Made by a program: the position numbers and the translations under genes. Positions 17,294 to 25,556 of a stretch of 64,000 bases of DNA are shown here, piece after piece. The notes below the pieces were generated by a model, which was not told where the DNA came from, did not search any database, and saw only the letters and a list, made by a program, of their open reading frames with translations. Where the stretch lies: NCBI RefSeq assembly GCF_003314975.1, contig NZ_QNRF01000002.1:62001-126000 (forward strand), written 5' to 3'. This stretch comes from Marinomonas aquiplantarum. Lineage in GTDB: Bacteria; Pseudomonadota; Gammaproteobacteria; Pseudomonadales; Marinomonadaceae. How positions within the stretch are numbered: position 1 is the first letter of the stretch; each line of letters starts with the position of its first letter.

Positions 17294-18967
17294 TTAATAT
17301 GGGTTGCGTAGGTTCCATACTTTTATTTTGTTGGCTTCCAAAGAGATCTCGCCAAGCGAAAAGTCTTTGCCATTGGTCTGATAGGTCGGTTGGTATTGGC
17401 CCGCTTTTAGCGGTGTTCGGGTTAGGCGAACTTGTGCTGGTAGTGTTAACCAGTTTCGAGTGTCGGCTGCTGATGTGGCTAAAACCGATATTTGACCAAT
17501 AAAGTTGAGTAACATGGCTGCGCCTTCGTCTTTGACCTCGGATGTGATGCGAAATGCTAGCCAGCTGCGAATAAACTCACGGACCATGCTTTCGTATATG
17601 TCTCTTTGAGCATTCGCTAGTTGCTCTTGAAAAGCGATATCCGCCAAAGAGGTCATGCGTAAGCTGTCATTCTTTTTAATTTGCTTGGAGACGGTTAAGT
17701 GGGTGTCATGTTGGTCTAGGGTAAAGCGACGATAATAAGGTACGGTAACACGGATGCTTTGTTGTGTGAGCAGGGTATCAATATTTGACTGTTCAAGTTG
17801 CTGCCAGATTCCTGAGCCAAGGATGACGCGTTTAGTGAATACGCCTGAAAAAGCGCCCCAAGCCCCGCCAGCTTTGTAATTGGCAATCATATTCAGCGGG
17901 TTGATGTCAGCATATACCATGGTAAACCAACGAAATGCATCGTTGTCTTCCATTCTTCCGCCGCCATGTAATGGCTCAAGTACCAGAGAGTATGCCCAAG
18001 GTTCGGCGTATAAAAGGAGTGACATTTCGCTTTTATCGGGCACAAAACCTTGATGCTCAAGTACCACGAGTTCTGCACTGTCTGGTTGATAGGTCTGCAG
18101 TGTTTGCTGCATGTCAGGAGACAAGTTTGCTTGGATAGCTTGGGTAATTTCAGCACTGTCGAAGCCTGTTTTTTTCATCATTCGGATGGCATCTAACCAA
18201 GCACGTTCAGCAGTGACTTCGGGAAGGTTGTATTGTTCCGCATAGCCATTTTGATACAGCTCAGCGGCTTTTTGATAGCTGATACGAGCATCATCGTACT
18301 CGCCGCTAATTTCATATTGTAGGCCTTCCATATATCGTGCCCAAGCATCGTCACGATAGAGGAATTTATCTCTATCTAAACGGCCTGTGTAAAAACGGCT
18401 TAACCAGGAAATGGCTTTTTCGTAAAAAGCGCGGTCTTTTTTTGCGTCGAGTTGTTCATAACTTGGCGTTTGAGCTCGGATTTCGTTAAGTTTGATGTCA
18501 ATGCGACGCGCTTCAACTAACGCGGAATCTAATAGTTGTCGTTGTTTTGGTAATGATTCTGCTTGCTCGGCTAGGGCAAGGTAGTTAAGCGATTTTAAAT
18601 AACTAATGTAGACCCGTTCGACCCCCGAGCCGCGGTAATTACTTTGTCGTGGGTTTGAGATGAGTGCCCAAGTGCGATTTGATAAGCTTTCTTCGAGGAA
18701 GGTATCACTCAATCTTTCGGCTTTTTCTAGTAGGGCATTACTGCGTTCAAAGTCACCTTGGTTTTGCGCTAAACTGCCAATCTCCATATAGTAAAGCAAC
18801 TGGTCTTGTGAATTGTCCAAGGCATCAGTGAGGTTGTTCTCAGCGGCTTTCCATTCACCTTGCTTGGCAAGCGATAATCCAACTTCAATGTCATCTCGGT
18901 AGGTCGCACAGCCAGATAATAAGGTGGTGATGATCAAACAGACAAAGTAAGTTAACAGCTGGTTCAC
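17294..18967 (-). CDS. COG3014-type lipoprotein with TPR-like N-terminal region
   Basis: This 557-residue lipoprotein has a signal peptide with lipobox LLSGC (Cys near 20). Residues about 25-130 form TPR-like helices (LSLAKQGEWKAAENNLTDAL, GSLAQNQGDFERSNALLEKA) with a further TPR-like pair near 220-245 (DDARISYQKAAELYQ). The later part has GAWGAFSGVFTK and a beta-rich C-terminus. It uses a GTG start immediately after the stop of a 40-residue membrane protein. In other gammaproteobacteria such proteins are encoded with LpoB and LPP20 lipoproteins, as here. Its exact function is not established; I infer an outer-membrane scaffolding role in cell-wall synthesis. Confidence 0.78.
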   Translation of the reverse strand: MNQLLTYFVCLIITTLLSGCATYRDDIEVGLSLAKQGEWKAAENNLTDALDNSQDQLLYYMEIGSLAQNQGDFERSNALLEKAERLSDTFLEESLSNRTWALISNPRQSNYRGSGVERVYISYLKSLNYLALAEQAESLPKQRQLLDSALVEARRIDIKLNEIRAQTPSYEQLDAKKDRAFYEKAISWLSRFYTGRLDRDKFLYRDDAWARYMEGLQYEISGEYDDARISYQKAAELYQNGYAEQYNLPEVTAERAWLDAIRMMKKTGFDSAEITQAIQANLSPDMQQTLQTYQPDSAELVVLEHQGFVPDKSEMSLLLYAEPWAYSLVLEPLHGGGRMEDNDAFRWFTMVYADINPLNMIANYKAGGAWGAFSGVFTKRVILGSGIWQQLEQSNIDTLLTQQSIRVTVPYYRRFTLDQHDTHLTVSKQIKKNDSLRMTSLADIAFQEQLANAQRDIYESMVREFIRSWLAFRITSEVKDEGAAMLLNFIGQISVLATSAADTRNWLTLPAQVRLTRTPLKAGQYQPTYQTNGKDFSLGEISLEANKIKVWNLRNPY

Positions 18968-18968
18968 T

Positions 18969-19091
18969 CTACATCCCTTTTCCTAAAAACTGATTGACCA
19001 CCAACAGCCCAAACAGAGCGAAACAAGCTAAATACAATAGTAGCCATCGGGCTTTTAGACAATATGGACAAGGTTTCTTTTTCTTTCTCAT
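18969..19091 (-). CDS. Short CPYC membrane protein, 40 residues, first gene of lipoprotein operon
   Basis: This is a small frame read by hand on the minus strand. The product has a basic head MRKKKK, then PCPYCLKAR, then one clear transmembrane helix WLLLYLACFALFGLLVV and the tail NQFLGKGM. GGAAG lies 5 bases before the ATG at 19091; an upstream in-frame ATG at 19103 has no ribosome-binding site. Its TAG stop ends one base before the GTG start of the COG3014 lipoprotein gene, so the two are almost certainly co-translated. The CxxC could be a redox pair or half of a zinc-binding site. I do not recognise the family. The tight spacing, good ribosome-binding site and coherent topology argue that it is real. 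Confidence 0.6.
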   Translation of the reverse strand: MRKKKKPCPYCLKARWLLLYLACFALFGLLVVNQFLGKGM

Positions 19092-19150
19092 CACAGCTTC
19101 CATTTGAGATATTGATCAGACCTTATGAGTAAAAGGTTTTCTTATGCTAT

Positions 19151-19181
19151 AAAAAAAGGAGGCGCGTGGCCTCCTTTTTTT
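19151..19181. terminator. Terminator downstream of secB
   Basis: A perfect 13-bp stem (seven A, GGAGGC; GCCTCC, seven T) closes a 5-base loop. It ends the secB transcript (minus strand) and could also work in the other direction. It separates secB from the CPYC/COG3014/lpoB/LPP20 operon, whose promoter must therefore lie in the roughly 60 bases to its left. Confidence 0.9.
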
Positions 19182-19213
19182 ACACGAACTTGAATCAAGT
19201 TCAAATGCGTTTG

Positions 19214-19687
19214 TTACTGAGCGGTTTCACTTTGCTGTTTTTGTAGGCTTTCAACGTACAATGCATCAAAGTTGATTGGTGCTAGCATGATCGCAGGGAA
19301 GCTGCCTTTTACAACCATTGCATCGATGTTTTCACGAGCGTATGGGAAAAGAGTAGCAGGACAAAATGCGCCAAGAGCGTGGTGCAACTGTTGCTCATCC
19401 AGACCAGAAATCACAAATAGACCACCTTGTTGGACTTGAACTAGGTAGCCTGTTTCGTTGTTGTTTTTCACTGTTACTGTGATCTCAAGTACCACTTCGT
19501 AAACATTTTCACCAACTTGACGGCTTTTTGTGTTTAATTCCAAGCCAACTTCTGGTTTCCACTCTTCTTGGAAAATCATCGGTGCGCGAGGCGATTCGAA
19601 AGAGATGTCTTTCAAAAAGACACGTTGTAGAGACAATTGTGGTGCTTGCGCTTCTTGTGTTTCTTGAGTTGCCGCTGTTTCAGCCAT
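19214..19687 (-). CDS. secB: Protein-export chaperone SecB
   Basis: This cytosolic tetrameric chaperone keeps preproteins unfolded and passes them to SecA. The 157-residue product matches SecB length and motifs: LQRVFLKDISFESPRAPMIF near residues 20-39, LEITVTVKNNNETGYLVQVQ near 68-87 and the very conserved CPATLFPYARENIDAMVVKG near 110-129. The acidic Gln/Glu-rich N- and C-termini are usual. It is the last gene of yibN-grxC-secB, the same order as E. coli (where gpsA follows; it is absent here), and ends in a perfect terminator. Confidence 0.97.
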   Translation of the reverse strand: MAETAATQETQEAQAPQLSLQRVFLKDISFESPRAPMIFQEEWKPEVGLELNTKSRQVGENVYEVVLEITVTVKNNNETGYLVQVQQGGLFVISGLDEQQLHHALGAFCPATLFPYARENIDAMVVKGSFPAIMLAPINFDALYVESLQKQQSETAQ

Positions 19688-19759
19688 GCTAGTTCCTTGT
19701 TTAAATCATTTCACGTTGTTATTTGGTTTTTTTATATTGCTTGCGTTTTCGAGCGTATT

Positions 19760-20014
19760 TTATTGAGACAATAAAGCGTCTAATTTTTGTTCACGTTCAA
19801 GGGCGAAAAGATCATCGCAGCCGCCAATATGTTGTTCACCAATCCAGATTTGTGGAACGGTGTGACGGCCACTTTTTTCCATCATTTCTTGTCGTAAAGC
19901 ACGCTCGCCGTCGACACGGATTTCATTAAACGCGACGTCTTTTGTGTTTAGAAGTTGTTTTGCTCGAACACAAAAAGGGCAGTAATCACTTGAATAGATA
20001 GTTACAGTGGCCAT
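19760..20014 (-). CDS. grxC: Glutaredoxin 3
   Basis: An 84-residue dithiol glutaredoxin with the active site CPFC at about residues 12-15, the cis-proline loop TVPQIWIG near 52-59 and the glutathione-binding GGCDDL near 64-69. It reduces disulfides and glutathionylated proteins using glutathione. It lies 8 bases after yibN and 72 bases before secB. The protein has the standard length for GrxC. Confidence 0.96.
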   Translation of the reverse strand: MATVTIYSSDYCPFCVRAKQLLNTKDVAFNEIRVDGERALRQEMMEKSGRHTVPQIWIGEQHIGGCDDLFALEREQKLDALLSQ

Positions 20015-20022
20015 ATTTCACA

Positions 20023-20442
20023 TTAACCTTTCACTAATGGCAGGTTCGACGATTGCCATTCAGCAATGCCGCCTTGCATCTTATAAACCTTGCTATAACC
20101 TTGTTTCTTAAGGTCTTTAGCGCTAGGGCCAGCCGTAATTCCTGACTTGCACACCAAGATAATGGGGGCATCTTTGTGTTTCTCAAGACGGTGTAGGTTG
20201 TCTTTCATCTTCGTCGCAGGAATGCTGATTGCGCCAGTGATATGGCCAGCATTAAATTCTTTCTCAGTACGAATGTCGACAACAACGGCTTCTTCATTAT
20301 TCATCAAAGTGGTGGCCGCCGCAGGAGTTATGCCCTGAGCACCGCCTTTTTGTTCAACAAAAATCAAGGTAATCAGGATAGCGAAAAAAACCGCGACCAT
20401 TTCCCAGTGGTTGATCGAAAATTCAATAAGTTGATTCATCAT
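20023..20442 (-). CDS. yibN: Membrane-anchored rhodanese-domain protein YibN
   Basis: The product has an N-terminal membrane helix (about residues 13-30, WEMVAVFFAILITLIFV) and a cytoplasmic rhodanese domain (about 40-139) with DIRTEKEFNAGHITGAISIP and the active-site loop VCKSGITAG. The loop cysteine is present, so sulfurtransferase activity is possible. Of several in-frame ATGs (20481, 20457, 20442, 20439) I prefer 20442, which puts the helix near the N-terminus as in E. coli YibN. None has a convincing ribosome-binding site. It leads the yibN-grxC-secB operon. Confidence 0.88.
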   Translation of the reverse strand: MMNQLIEFSINHWEMVAVFFAILITLIFVEQKGGAQGITPAAATTLMNNEEAVVVDIRTEKEFNAGHITGAISIPATKMKDNLHRLEKHKDAPIILVCKSGITAGPSAKDLKKQGYSKVYKMQGGIAEWQSSNLPLVKG

Positions 20443-20542
20443 AATAGTAAAGCCCATGTTTAAACTGCGAGCATTATACACGGCAAGATGAATCGGTACA
20501 TACTCTCATGAGCCTTGAAAGGGGCAAATTGCTTGATTACAG

Positions 20543-20580
20543 AATAGGCTCGAAAATCATGATGCCATTTTGAGCCTATT
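20543..20580. terminator. Long inverted repeat downstream of the DUF1338 gene, possible terminator
   Basis: AATAGGCTC and GAGCCTATT pair, and the stem continues inward through AAAAT/ATTTT past one bulged base, leaving a 9-base loop. The U-tract is poor for leftward transcripts and slightly better rightward (TTTT). It lies between the DUF1338 gene and the yibN promoter region. Confidence 0.45.
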
Positions 20581-20618
20581 TTGGGGACGACACTTTTTAA
20601 AATACGTATTTTATAAAG

Positions 20619-21422
20619 CTACTTTGTATTAGTTGAATCGAAAATTTTATCCGCATTACCCTCAATGAAGCTGTCAAATAAGTTGCCATCCGGCATTTTG
20701 TGACGTTCTGCAAACTCATAGAAACAGCTTGGGATCAGCGCTTTTTGTCCATCGGAAAATAGGTAGTCGACTTTATCCGCCATGGTTGAAGATTGCTCCA
20801 AGTAGGATTGTGGAGAGCCTTTTATTAAACCGCCAACGTCATTAAGTACATAGCCTTGGTTGATTAAGGTTTGGTTAACCGTCGCAATGCTGTCAAATGT
20901 GGAAAGGTGATTAATGCTGACCGTAAAGTGATTGGCCTGCAATCCCATGGTGATTAACCAAGCAGCGTATTCACTGTGTTTGGCTAAGGTTAAATAGTCC
21001 GCTTGTGTGGGTTTAGGCCAAACTAATCCAGCATAAAAAATACTTGGATCTTGAACGGCATCAGAGGGGATTTGAGCAACATAACGAGCAATAATGTCTT
21101 GGCACTCTTGTGGCAGCTCGTCTATTAATAATTCTGAAAGAAAAATTTTAGGCGCGTTTGAATCATCGTTATGACGGTAACAGCGTGCCTTTAAATGTTT
21201 GTTTTCAAAACGAAAGGCGCCATAAGCCTGATAACCGAGCGCAATCAATTGTGGCTCAAGTTTTTCCAGAGAGATGGGCGAATTGTTAAAGGTTCGAAAA
21301 GCTACGTGATCGTTTATCACTTGCTCCCCATAACCTTCAAAGAGGGTTTGAATGCTCAGCGCTTGTGGTGTGACTTGTGTGTATTTTTGCCATAAAGCAG
21401 CGAAAAAATCCTGATAGGTCAT
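20619..21422 (-). CDS. DUF1338 protein, probable 2-oxoadipate dioxygenase/decarboxylase
   Basis: This is a 267-residue protein of the DUF1338 family. The P. putida member HglS converts 2-oxoadipate to D-2-hydroxyglutarate in lysine catabolism with Fe(II) and O2. Family features are a metal-binding His in INDHVAFRTFNN (about residues 35-46), a second His in FTVSINHLSTF (about 167-177), and a Glu in SCFYEFAERH (about 236-245) that could complete the His-His-Glu triad. The protein is much shorter than the roughly 460-residue HglS/YdcJ type, and corresponds to a compact form of the family, not an obvious truncation: it has both ends intact. Its position beside LysR-amaB-amaA supports the lysine role. 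Confidence 0.75.
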   Translation of the reverse strand: MTYQDFFAALWQKYTQVTPQALSIQTLFEGYGEQVINDHVAFRTFNNSPISLEKLEPQLIALGYQAYGAFRFENKHLKARCYRHNDDSNAPKIFLSELLIDELPQECQDIIARYVAQIPSDAVQDPSIFYAGLVWPKPTQADYLTLAKHSEYAAWLITMGLQANHFTVSINHLSTFDSIATVNQTLINQGYVLNDVGGLIKGSPQSYLEQSSTMADKVDYLFSDGQKALIPSCFYEFAERHKMPDGNLFDSFIEGNADKIFDSTNTK

Positions 21423-21529
21423 GGTGTTGCTCCAAATATATCGTCTTTACATTACTCTACTGCATTACCAAGGACTTCGACAAAAGCTAAAAAAGCATCT
21501 GATGATGCAGAAAAGTTGTGCGACCTGAA

Positions 21530-22420
21530 TCAGGAGGTGTGATTTCGCTCTGGACGTAGCGCATTTTCTTTTGCTTTGGTCGGTACGAAGAGTTGCTGTT
21601 TTGCCGCTAATATGGTGTTGATTAGGTGAGCGGGAAAGCTTCGAGACTTTTGATGCGCTAAGCCAACCACTCGCTTCAGTTTTACGTCGTTTAAGGGTCT
21701 GAGACATAAGTCTTTTCGACCGCGCGATGAATGCTCAGGGATCAATGAAATCCCTAATCCAGCGGCAACCAGATCCAGAGCGTATTCTTCGGTTTTGACT
21801 TGTGCTCTGACATCGGTGGTGAGTTCTTGTTTTTGCATTAAATAATGCCATGACTCAAAGATGTCGCATGGTGTTCGAGAGATAAAAGGTTGTTTGTCGA
21901 TTTGTTTAATGGATAAGGAAGGAAAGTCGGATAACCAGTGGTCGAGTGGCATGGCGATGACATAATCGTCTTCCCATAAAGGGTAAAACACGTCTTCTTC
22001 CGTAGTATAGCGATGACAAGTAAATCGTAGGTCGGCACTTTCCGATTCGTCGACCAGTTTTAAGGTCAACCCGGAGACTTCATCCAGCATGGTTTTGATG
22101 ACTTGGCTTATCAAGGCACCGGATAGAAATGGCGCAAGCGAGATAGACAAGGAGAGCGGAGTTGGTGTCTGATGAAATAGCTGACGCATGCTGCTCATAT
22201 CATTCACCATTTTACAGGCGTGGGGATAAAGTTGCGTGCCACTGTCGGTGGCCGATACGCCTTTTGAATGTCTCACAAAAAGCTTGGTGCCGAGGTCTTC
22301 TTCTAGTTGGCTGACGGTGTTTGAAATCGATGGTTGGGCCACAAAACAGCGTTTGGCGGCAGCGCTAAGGCTGCCTTCCTCGTACACAGCAATGAAATAA
22401 CGCAAAGATCGAATGTCCAT
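21530..22420 (-). CDS. LysR-family regulator of the pipecolate/aminoadipate genes
   Basis: This is a LysR-type regulator of 296 residues with the N-terminal winged helix-turn-helix MDIRSLRYFIAVYEEGSLSA followed by KRCFVAQPSISNTVSQLEED. I chose the ATG at 22420 because GAGG lies 6 bases upstream and it gives the normal LysR N-terminus; an ATG at 22450 would add 10 residues. The effector domain fills about 90-290. It is divergent from amaB and followed by the DUF1338 gene on the same strand, the arrangement I recall from P. putida. It probably controls both directions in response to a lysine catabolite. Confidence 0.88.
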   Translation of the reverse strand: MDIRSLRYFIAVYEEGSLSAAAKRCFVAQPSISNTVSQLEEDLGTKLFVRHSKGVSATDSGTQLYPHACKMVNDMSSMRQLFHQTPTPLSLSISLAPFLSGALISQVIKTMLDEVSGLTLKLVDESESADLRFTCHRYTTEEDVFYPLWEDDYVIAMPLDHWLSDFPSLSIKQIDKQPFISRTPCDIFESWHYLMQKQELTTDVRAQVKTEEYALDLVAAGLGISLIPEHSSRGRKDLCLRPLNDVKLKRVVGLAHQKSRSFPAHLINTILAAKQQLFVPTKAKENALRPERNHTS

Positions 22421-22455
22421 CAGAACCTCAAGGAAAAGCTGAGTCTTCAATATAC

Positions 22456-22481
22456 CTATAGGTTTTGGGGGATGCTATAGG
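22456..22481. promoter_or_regulatory. Repeated CTATAGG elements in the LysR-amaB divergent region
   Basis: CTATAGG occurs at 22456-22462 and again at 22475-22481, 19 bases apart; the first is part of the palindrome CCTATAGG. They are centred between the divergent LysR and amaB genes and could be regulator contacts. No experimental consensus is known to me. Confidence 0.3.
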
Positions 22482-22582
22482 AAAAAACTAGACCACCAGC
22501 AGAAAAAGCATATTTCTCATTTCTATCTTGGCTGGGATAAGGTGAAAGCATCTTCCGAATTAATCTATAAAAGAGGCAAAAC

Positions 22583-24127
22583 ATGTCACAGACTTGCTTA
22601 GAAACCTTGGGCGTCAACAAACTAAAAGAGGGTGATACTTACTATAGCGTGATGACTGGAAATACTATGTCATTAGGCCAAGGTAGCGCTTTTTCTGCCC
22701 ACAGCCCAATTGATGGAAAGGTACTATCAAACTTTTTGAACGCCACGCCAGAGCAATTAGGTGAGGTTAACGCCGAATTGAAAGCGGCTTTTAAAGCCTT
22801 GCGTACTATTCCTGCGCCGCGCCGAGGTGAGCTGGTTCGTCGCATTGGTGAAGAGGCGCGTAAGTATAAACATGAATTAGCACAAGTGATTGCGCTGGAA
22901 GCGGGAAAAATTATGCCAGAGGCGTTGGGTGAAGTGCAGGAATGGATCGATGTCTGTGATTTCGCTGTCGGTCAGTCGCGCATGTTGCATGGCTTGTCTA
23001 TTGTCTCTGAACGCCCAGGCCACCGCATGATGGAACAATGGCAGCCACTTGGTCCTGTGGCGGTGATTACAGCCTTTAATTTCCCTATGGCGGTTTGGTC
23101 TTGGAATGCCATGTTAGGGCTAATTTGTGGTGATCCAATCTTGCTCAAGCCGTCTGAAAAGGCGCCACTTTGTGCTTTGGCTATGTATCAAATTGCGCAG
23201 AATGTGTTGGCGGATATGCCTGACATGCCTAAAGCCTCTGTTTCTGTGATGATTGGCGACCGTGACCTTGGCGAAGCCATTGCCGCGAGTGACACCTTTC
23301 CACTTGTGTCGGCGACAGGGTCGACTGCCATGGGACGCGCCGTGGCTCAAACGGTGGCTGCGCGTTTAGGTCGCTCATTGCTCGAACTAGGTGGTAACAA
23401 TGCGATGATTGTCTCAGACACAGCGGATTTAGATTTGGCATTACGCGCCATTGTGTTTTCTGCGGCAGGCACCGCAGGGCAGCGTTGTACGACGTTGCGA
23501 CGTTTGATTTGTCATGACGATATTGTGGATGGCTTAGTGTCTCGCTTGGCGAAATCTTATTCGTCTTTGCCGATTGGTAATCCTTTGGCAGAGGGCACTT
23601 TGGTTGGGCCATTAATTGATGCGGGAAGTTATCAACGGATGCAGACGGCTCTTGAGTCGGCGAAGCGACAAGGTGGTGAGATTGTGTGTGGTGGTGAACG
23701 TGTCACCGAAGGCGTGCCTCAGGGTGGTTATTATGTCAAACCGGCCATTGTTCGCATTTCACATGACGCCCCAATTGTTCATGAAGAAACCTTCGCGCCC
23801 ATTTTATATGTTCTAACGTACACAGATTTTGCGGATGCCATTGAAATCCAAAATGAAGTGCCGCAGGGCTTGTCGTCAGCCGTCTTCACAGAGAGCATGC
23901 GTGAAGCCGAATTCTTTATGTCGCCAGCGGGATCTGACTGTGGGATCGCGAACGTCAATATTGGTACTTCTGGCGCTGAGATCGGTGGCGCATTCGGTGG
24001 CGAGAAAGACACCGGCGGTGGTCGTGAATCAGGCTCTGATGCTTGGCGAAATTATATGCGCCGTACAACCAATACCGTGAACTATGGTGGTGACTTACCG
24101 TTAGCACAAGGCATTGTCTTTGAGTGA
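22583..24127 (+). CDS. amaB: L-aminoadipate-semialdehyde dehydrogenase (ALDH7 type)
   Basis: This NAD(P)-dependent aldehyde dehydrogenase of 514 residues oxidises 2-aminoadipate 6-semialdehyde to 2-aminoadipate in the pipecolate branch of lysine breakdown. ALDH7/antiquitin features are VAVITAFNFPMAVWSWNAML (about 157-176), a catalytic Glu in LLELGGNNAMIVSD (about 267-280) and the catalytic Cys in AGTAGQRCTTLRRL (about 296-309, Cys near 303). The ribosome-binding site AAGAGG lies before the ATG. It is followed 29 bases later by the L-pipecolate oxidase gene. The gene order matches the P. putida ama cluster, which supports the specific name. Confidence 0.9.
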   Translation: MSQTCLETLGVNKLKEGDTYYSVMTGNTMSLGQGSAFSAHSPIDGKVLSNFLNATPEQLGEVNAELKAAFKALRTIPAPRRGELVRRIGEEARKYKHELAQVIALEAGKIMPEALGEVQEWIDVCDFAVGQSRMLHGLSIVSERPGHRMMEQWQPLGPVAVITAFNFPMAVWSWNAMLGLICGDPILLKPSEKAPLCALAMYQIAQNVLADMPDMPKASVSVMIGDRDLGEAIAASDTFPLVSATGSTAMGRAVAQTVAARLGRSLLELGGNNAMIVSDTADLDLALRAIVFSAAGTAGQRCTTLRRLICHDDIVDGLVSRLAKSYSSLPIGNPLAEGTLVGPLIDAGSYQRMQTALESAKRQGGEIVCGGERVTEGVPQGGYYVKPAIVRISHDAPIVHEETFAPILYVLTYTDFADAIEIQNEVPQGLSSAVFTESMREAEFFMSPAGSDCGIANVNIGTSGAEIGGAFGGEKDTGGGRESGSDAWRNYMRRTTNTVNYGGDLPLAQGIVFE

Positions 24128-24156
24128 ATTTGGTCCGGCTTAGTGGGGGTTGAAAA

Positions 24157-25428
24157 ATGATGGGATCCGGTTGTCAGTCCCTGTGGCGAGCAAGTGCGAC
24201 AGATGCACCTCAGTTGAGAGCTTTAGAGGGATCGCATCAGGTCGATGTGGTGATTGTTGGTGGTGGTTTTACTGGGCTATCGACGGCATTGCATTTGGCA
24301 AAAGAAGGTATTGCGGTGCTATTACTGGAAGCGGATGAGCTTGGTTACGGTGGCTCAGGGCGGAATGTGGGCTTGGTCAATGCCGGAGTGTGGCTAGAAC
24401 CGGATTTACTCGATAAACAGCTTGGCAAAGAGGCTGGGCGTCAAATGTATGATGCACTTGCAGCGGCACCAGAGTTTGTATTTAAACTCATTGAGGAATA
24501 TGACATTGATTGTGAGGCGACTCGTAATGGCACTTTGCATGCGGGCGTTGGTCAGGCAGGCTTGGCGCAATTAGAGCGTCGTTTTGCTCAGTTAAAACAG
24601 CGTGGGGCACCTGTTAGTTTATTGGCTGCAAAAGACGCTCAAGCGCGCATCGGCTCAGATAAGTTTAATGGAGCTTTGTTTGATCCCAGAGCGGGAACCA
24701 TTCAGCCCTTGTCTTATGTTCGAGGGTTGGCCAAAGCCGCTTTAAAAGAAGGGGCGAAATTATTTGAGTGTTCCCCTGTGACCGATTTGACGTCATCGCA
24801 AGGCAACTGGTTAGTCAAAACACCGCATGGGGAAGTGGCAGCCAATAAGGTGATTTTAGCCACTAATGCCTACTGCCAACATGGTGTAGCGAATCAGTCG
24901 AGTAAATTTGTCCCCATCGCATACTCTCAATTAGCGAGCCAGCCATTAACTTCTTCTCAGTTGGCTCAGGTGTTGCCTAATAAAGAGGGCGTTTGGGACA
25001 CTTGTACTGTGATGAGTTCTTTTCGTTTAGACCAGCGAGGACGGCTGATTTTTGGCGGCATGGGAGCAGAAGGGCGAGTCTTGTCAAATTGGGCATCCCA
25101 AAGAGTAAGAGAGCTCTTTCCTGCGCTGGGCGAATTGGCTTGGGAGTACAGTTGGACGGGAAATATTGCCTACAGTGCAGATCACTTGCCTCATTGTCAG
25201 CAGCTGAAAGAAGGTTTGTTGAGCATTTCTGGCTACAGTGGACGAGGTATTGGCCCCGGTACTGTGATGGGGATGGAATTAGCGCAATGGATAACGGGGC
25301 AACGAGAAACGTTGTCCATACCGATGACAAAGCTTAAAGACATTCCATTTCGTGAAATTCAACGAATTTTTTATGAACTGGGGGCGCAAACGTATCACCT
25401 TGGACAGCAAGTACATGCTTTGCGTTAG
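24157..25428 (+). CDS. amaA: FAD-dependent oxidoreductase, probable L-pipecolate oxidase
   Basis: The 423-residue DAO-family flavoenzyme has the FAD fingerprint VDVVIVGGGFTGLSTALHLA at about residues 29-48, the Glu that binds ribose (LLLEADELGYGGSGRNVGLV, about 55-74), and C-terminal SGYSGRGIGPGTVMGMELAQ that closes the FAD site. In P. putida AmaA oxidises L-pipecolate to piperideine-6-carboxylate, which opens to the semialdehyde used by AmaB. The GGGGG ribosome-binding site lies 9 bases before the ATG. Related enzymes include gamma-glutamylputrescine oxidase, so the substrate is inferred from the neighbouring amaB, LysR and DUF1338 genes. Confidence 0.85.
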   Translation: MMGSGCQSLWRASATDAPQLRALEGSHQVDVVIVGGGFTGLSTALHLAKEGIAVLLLEADELGYGGSGRNVGLVNAGVWLEPDLLDKQLGKEAGRQMYDALAAAPEFVFKLIEEYDIDCEATRNGTLHAGVGQAGLAQLERRFAQLKQRGAPVSLLAAKDAQARIGSDKFNGALFDPRAGTIQPLSYVRGLAKAALKEGAKLFECSPVTDLTSSQGNWLVKTPHGEVAANKVILATNAYCQHGVANQSSKFVPIAYSQLASQPLTSSQLAQVLPNKEGVWDTCTVMSSFRLDQRGRLIFGGMGAEGRVLSNWASQRVRELFPALGELAWEYSWTGNIAYSADHLPHCQQLKEGLLSISGYSGRGIGPGTVMGMELAQWITGQRETLSIPMTKLKDIPFREIQRIFYELGAQTYHLGQQVHALR

Positions 25429-25556
25429 CGGTTGTTGAAATGCTTGCATCTTTTTGGTGCGATTTTACGCGTTATTTGCTTATTACTGGTTGGGAATTTT
25501 GGCGTTATAGGATACAGTGGTTGACTTATGTTTCCAGCGAATGAGTAGCGCCTAGC

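Noticed and set aside
20619..21422. DUF1338 gene as a truncated pseudogene of the long form
   Set aside because: Both ends look complete, the frame is intact and the putative metal ligands are present; a compact family form is more likely.
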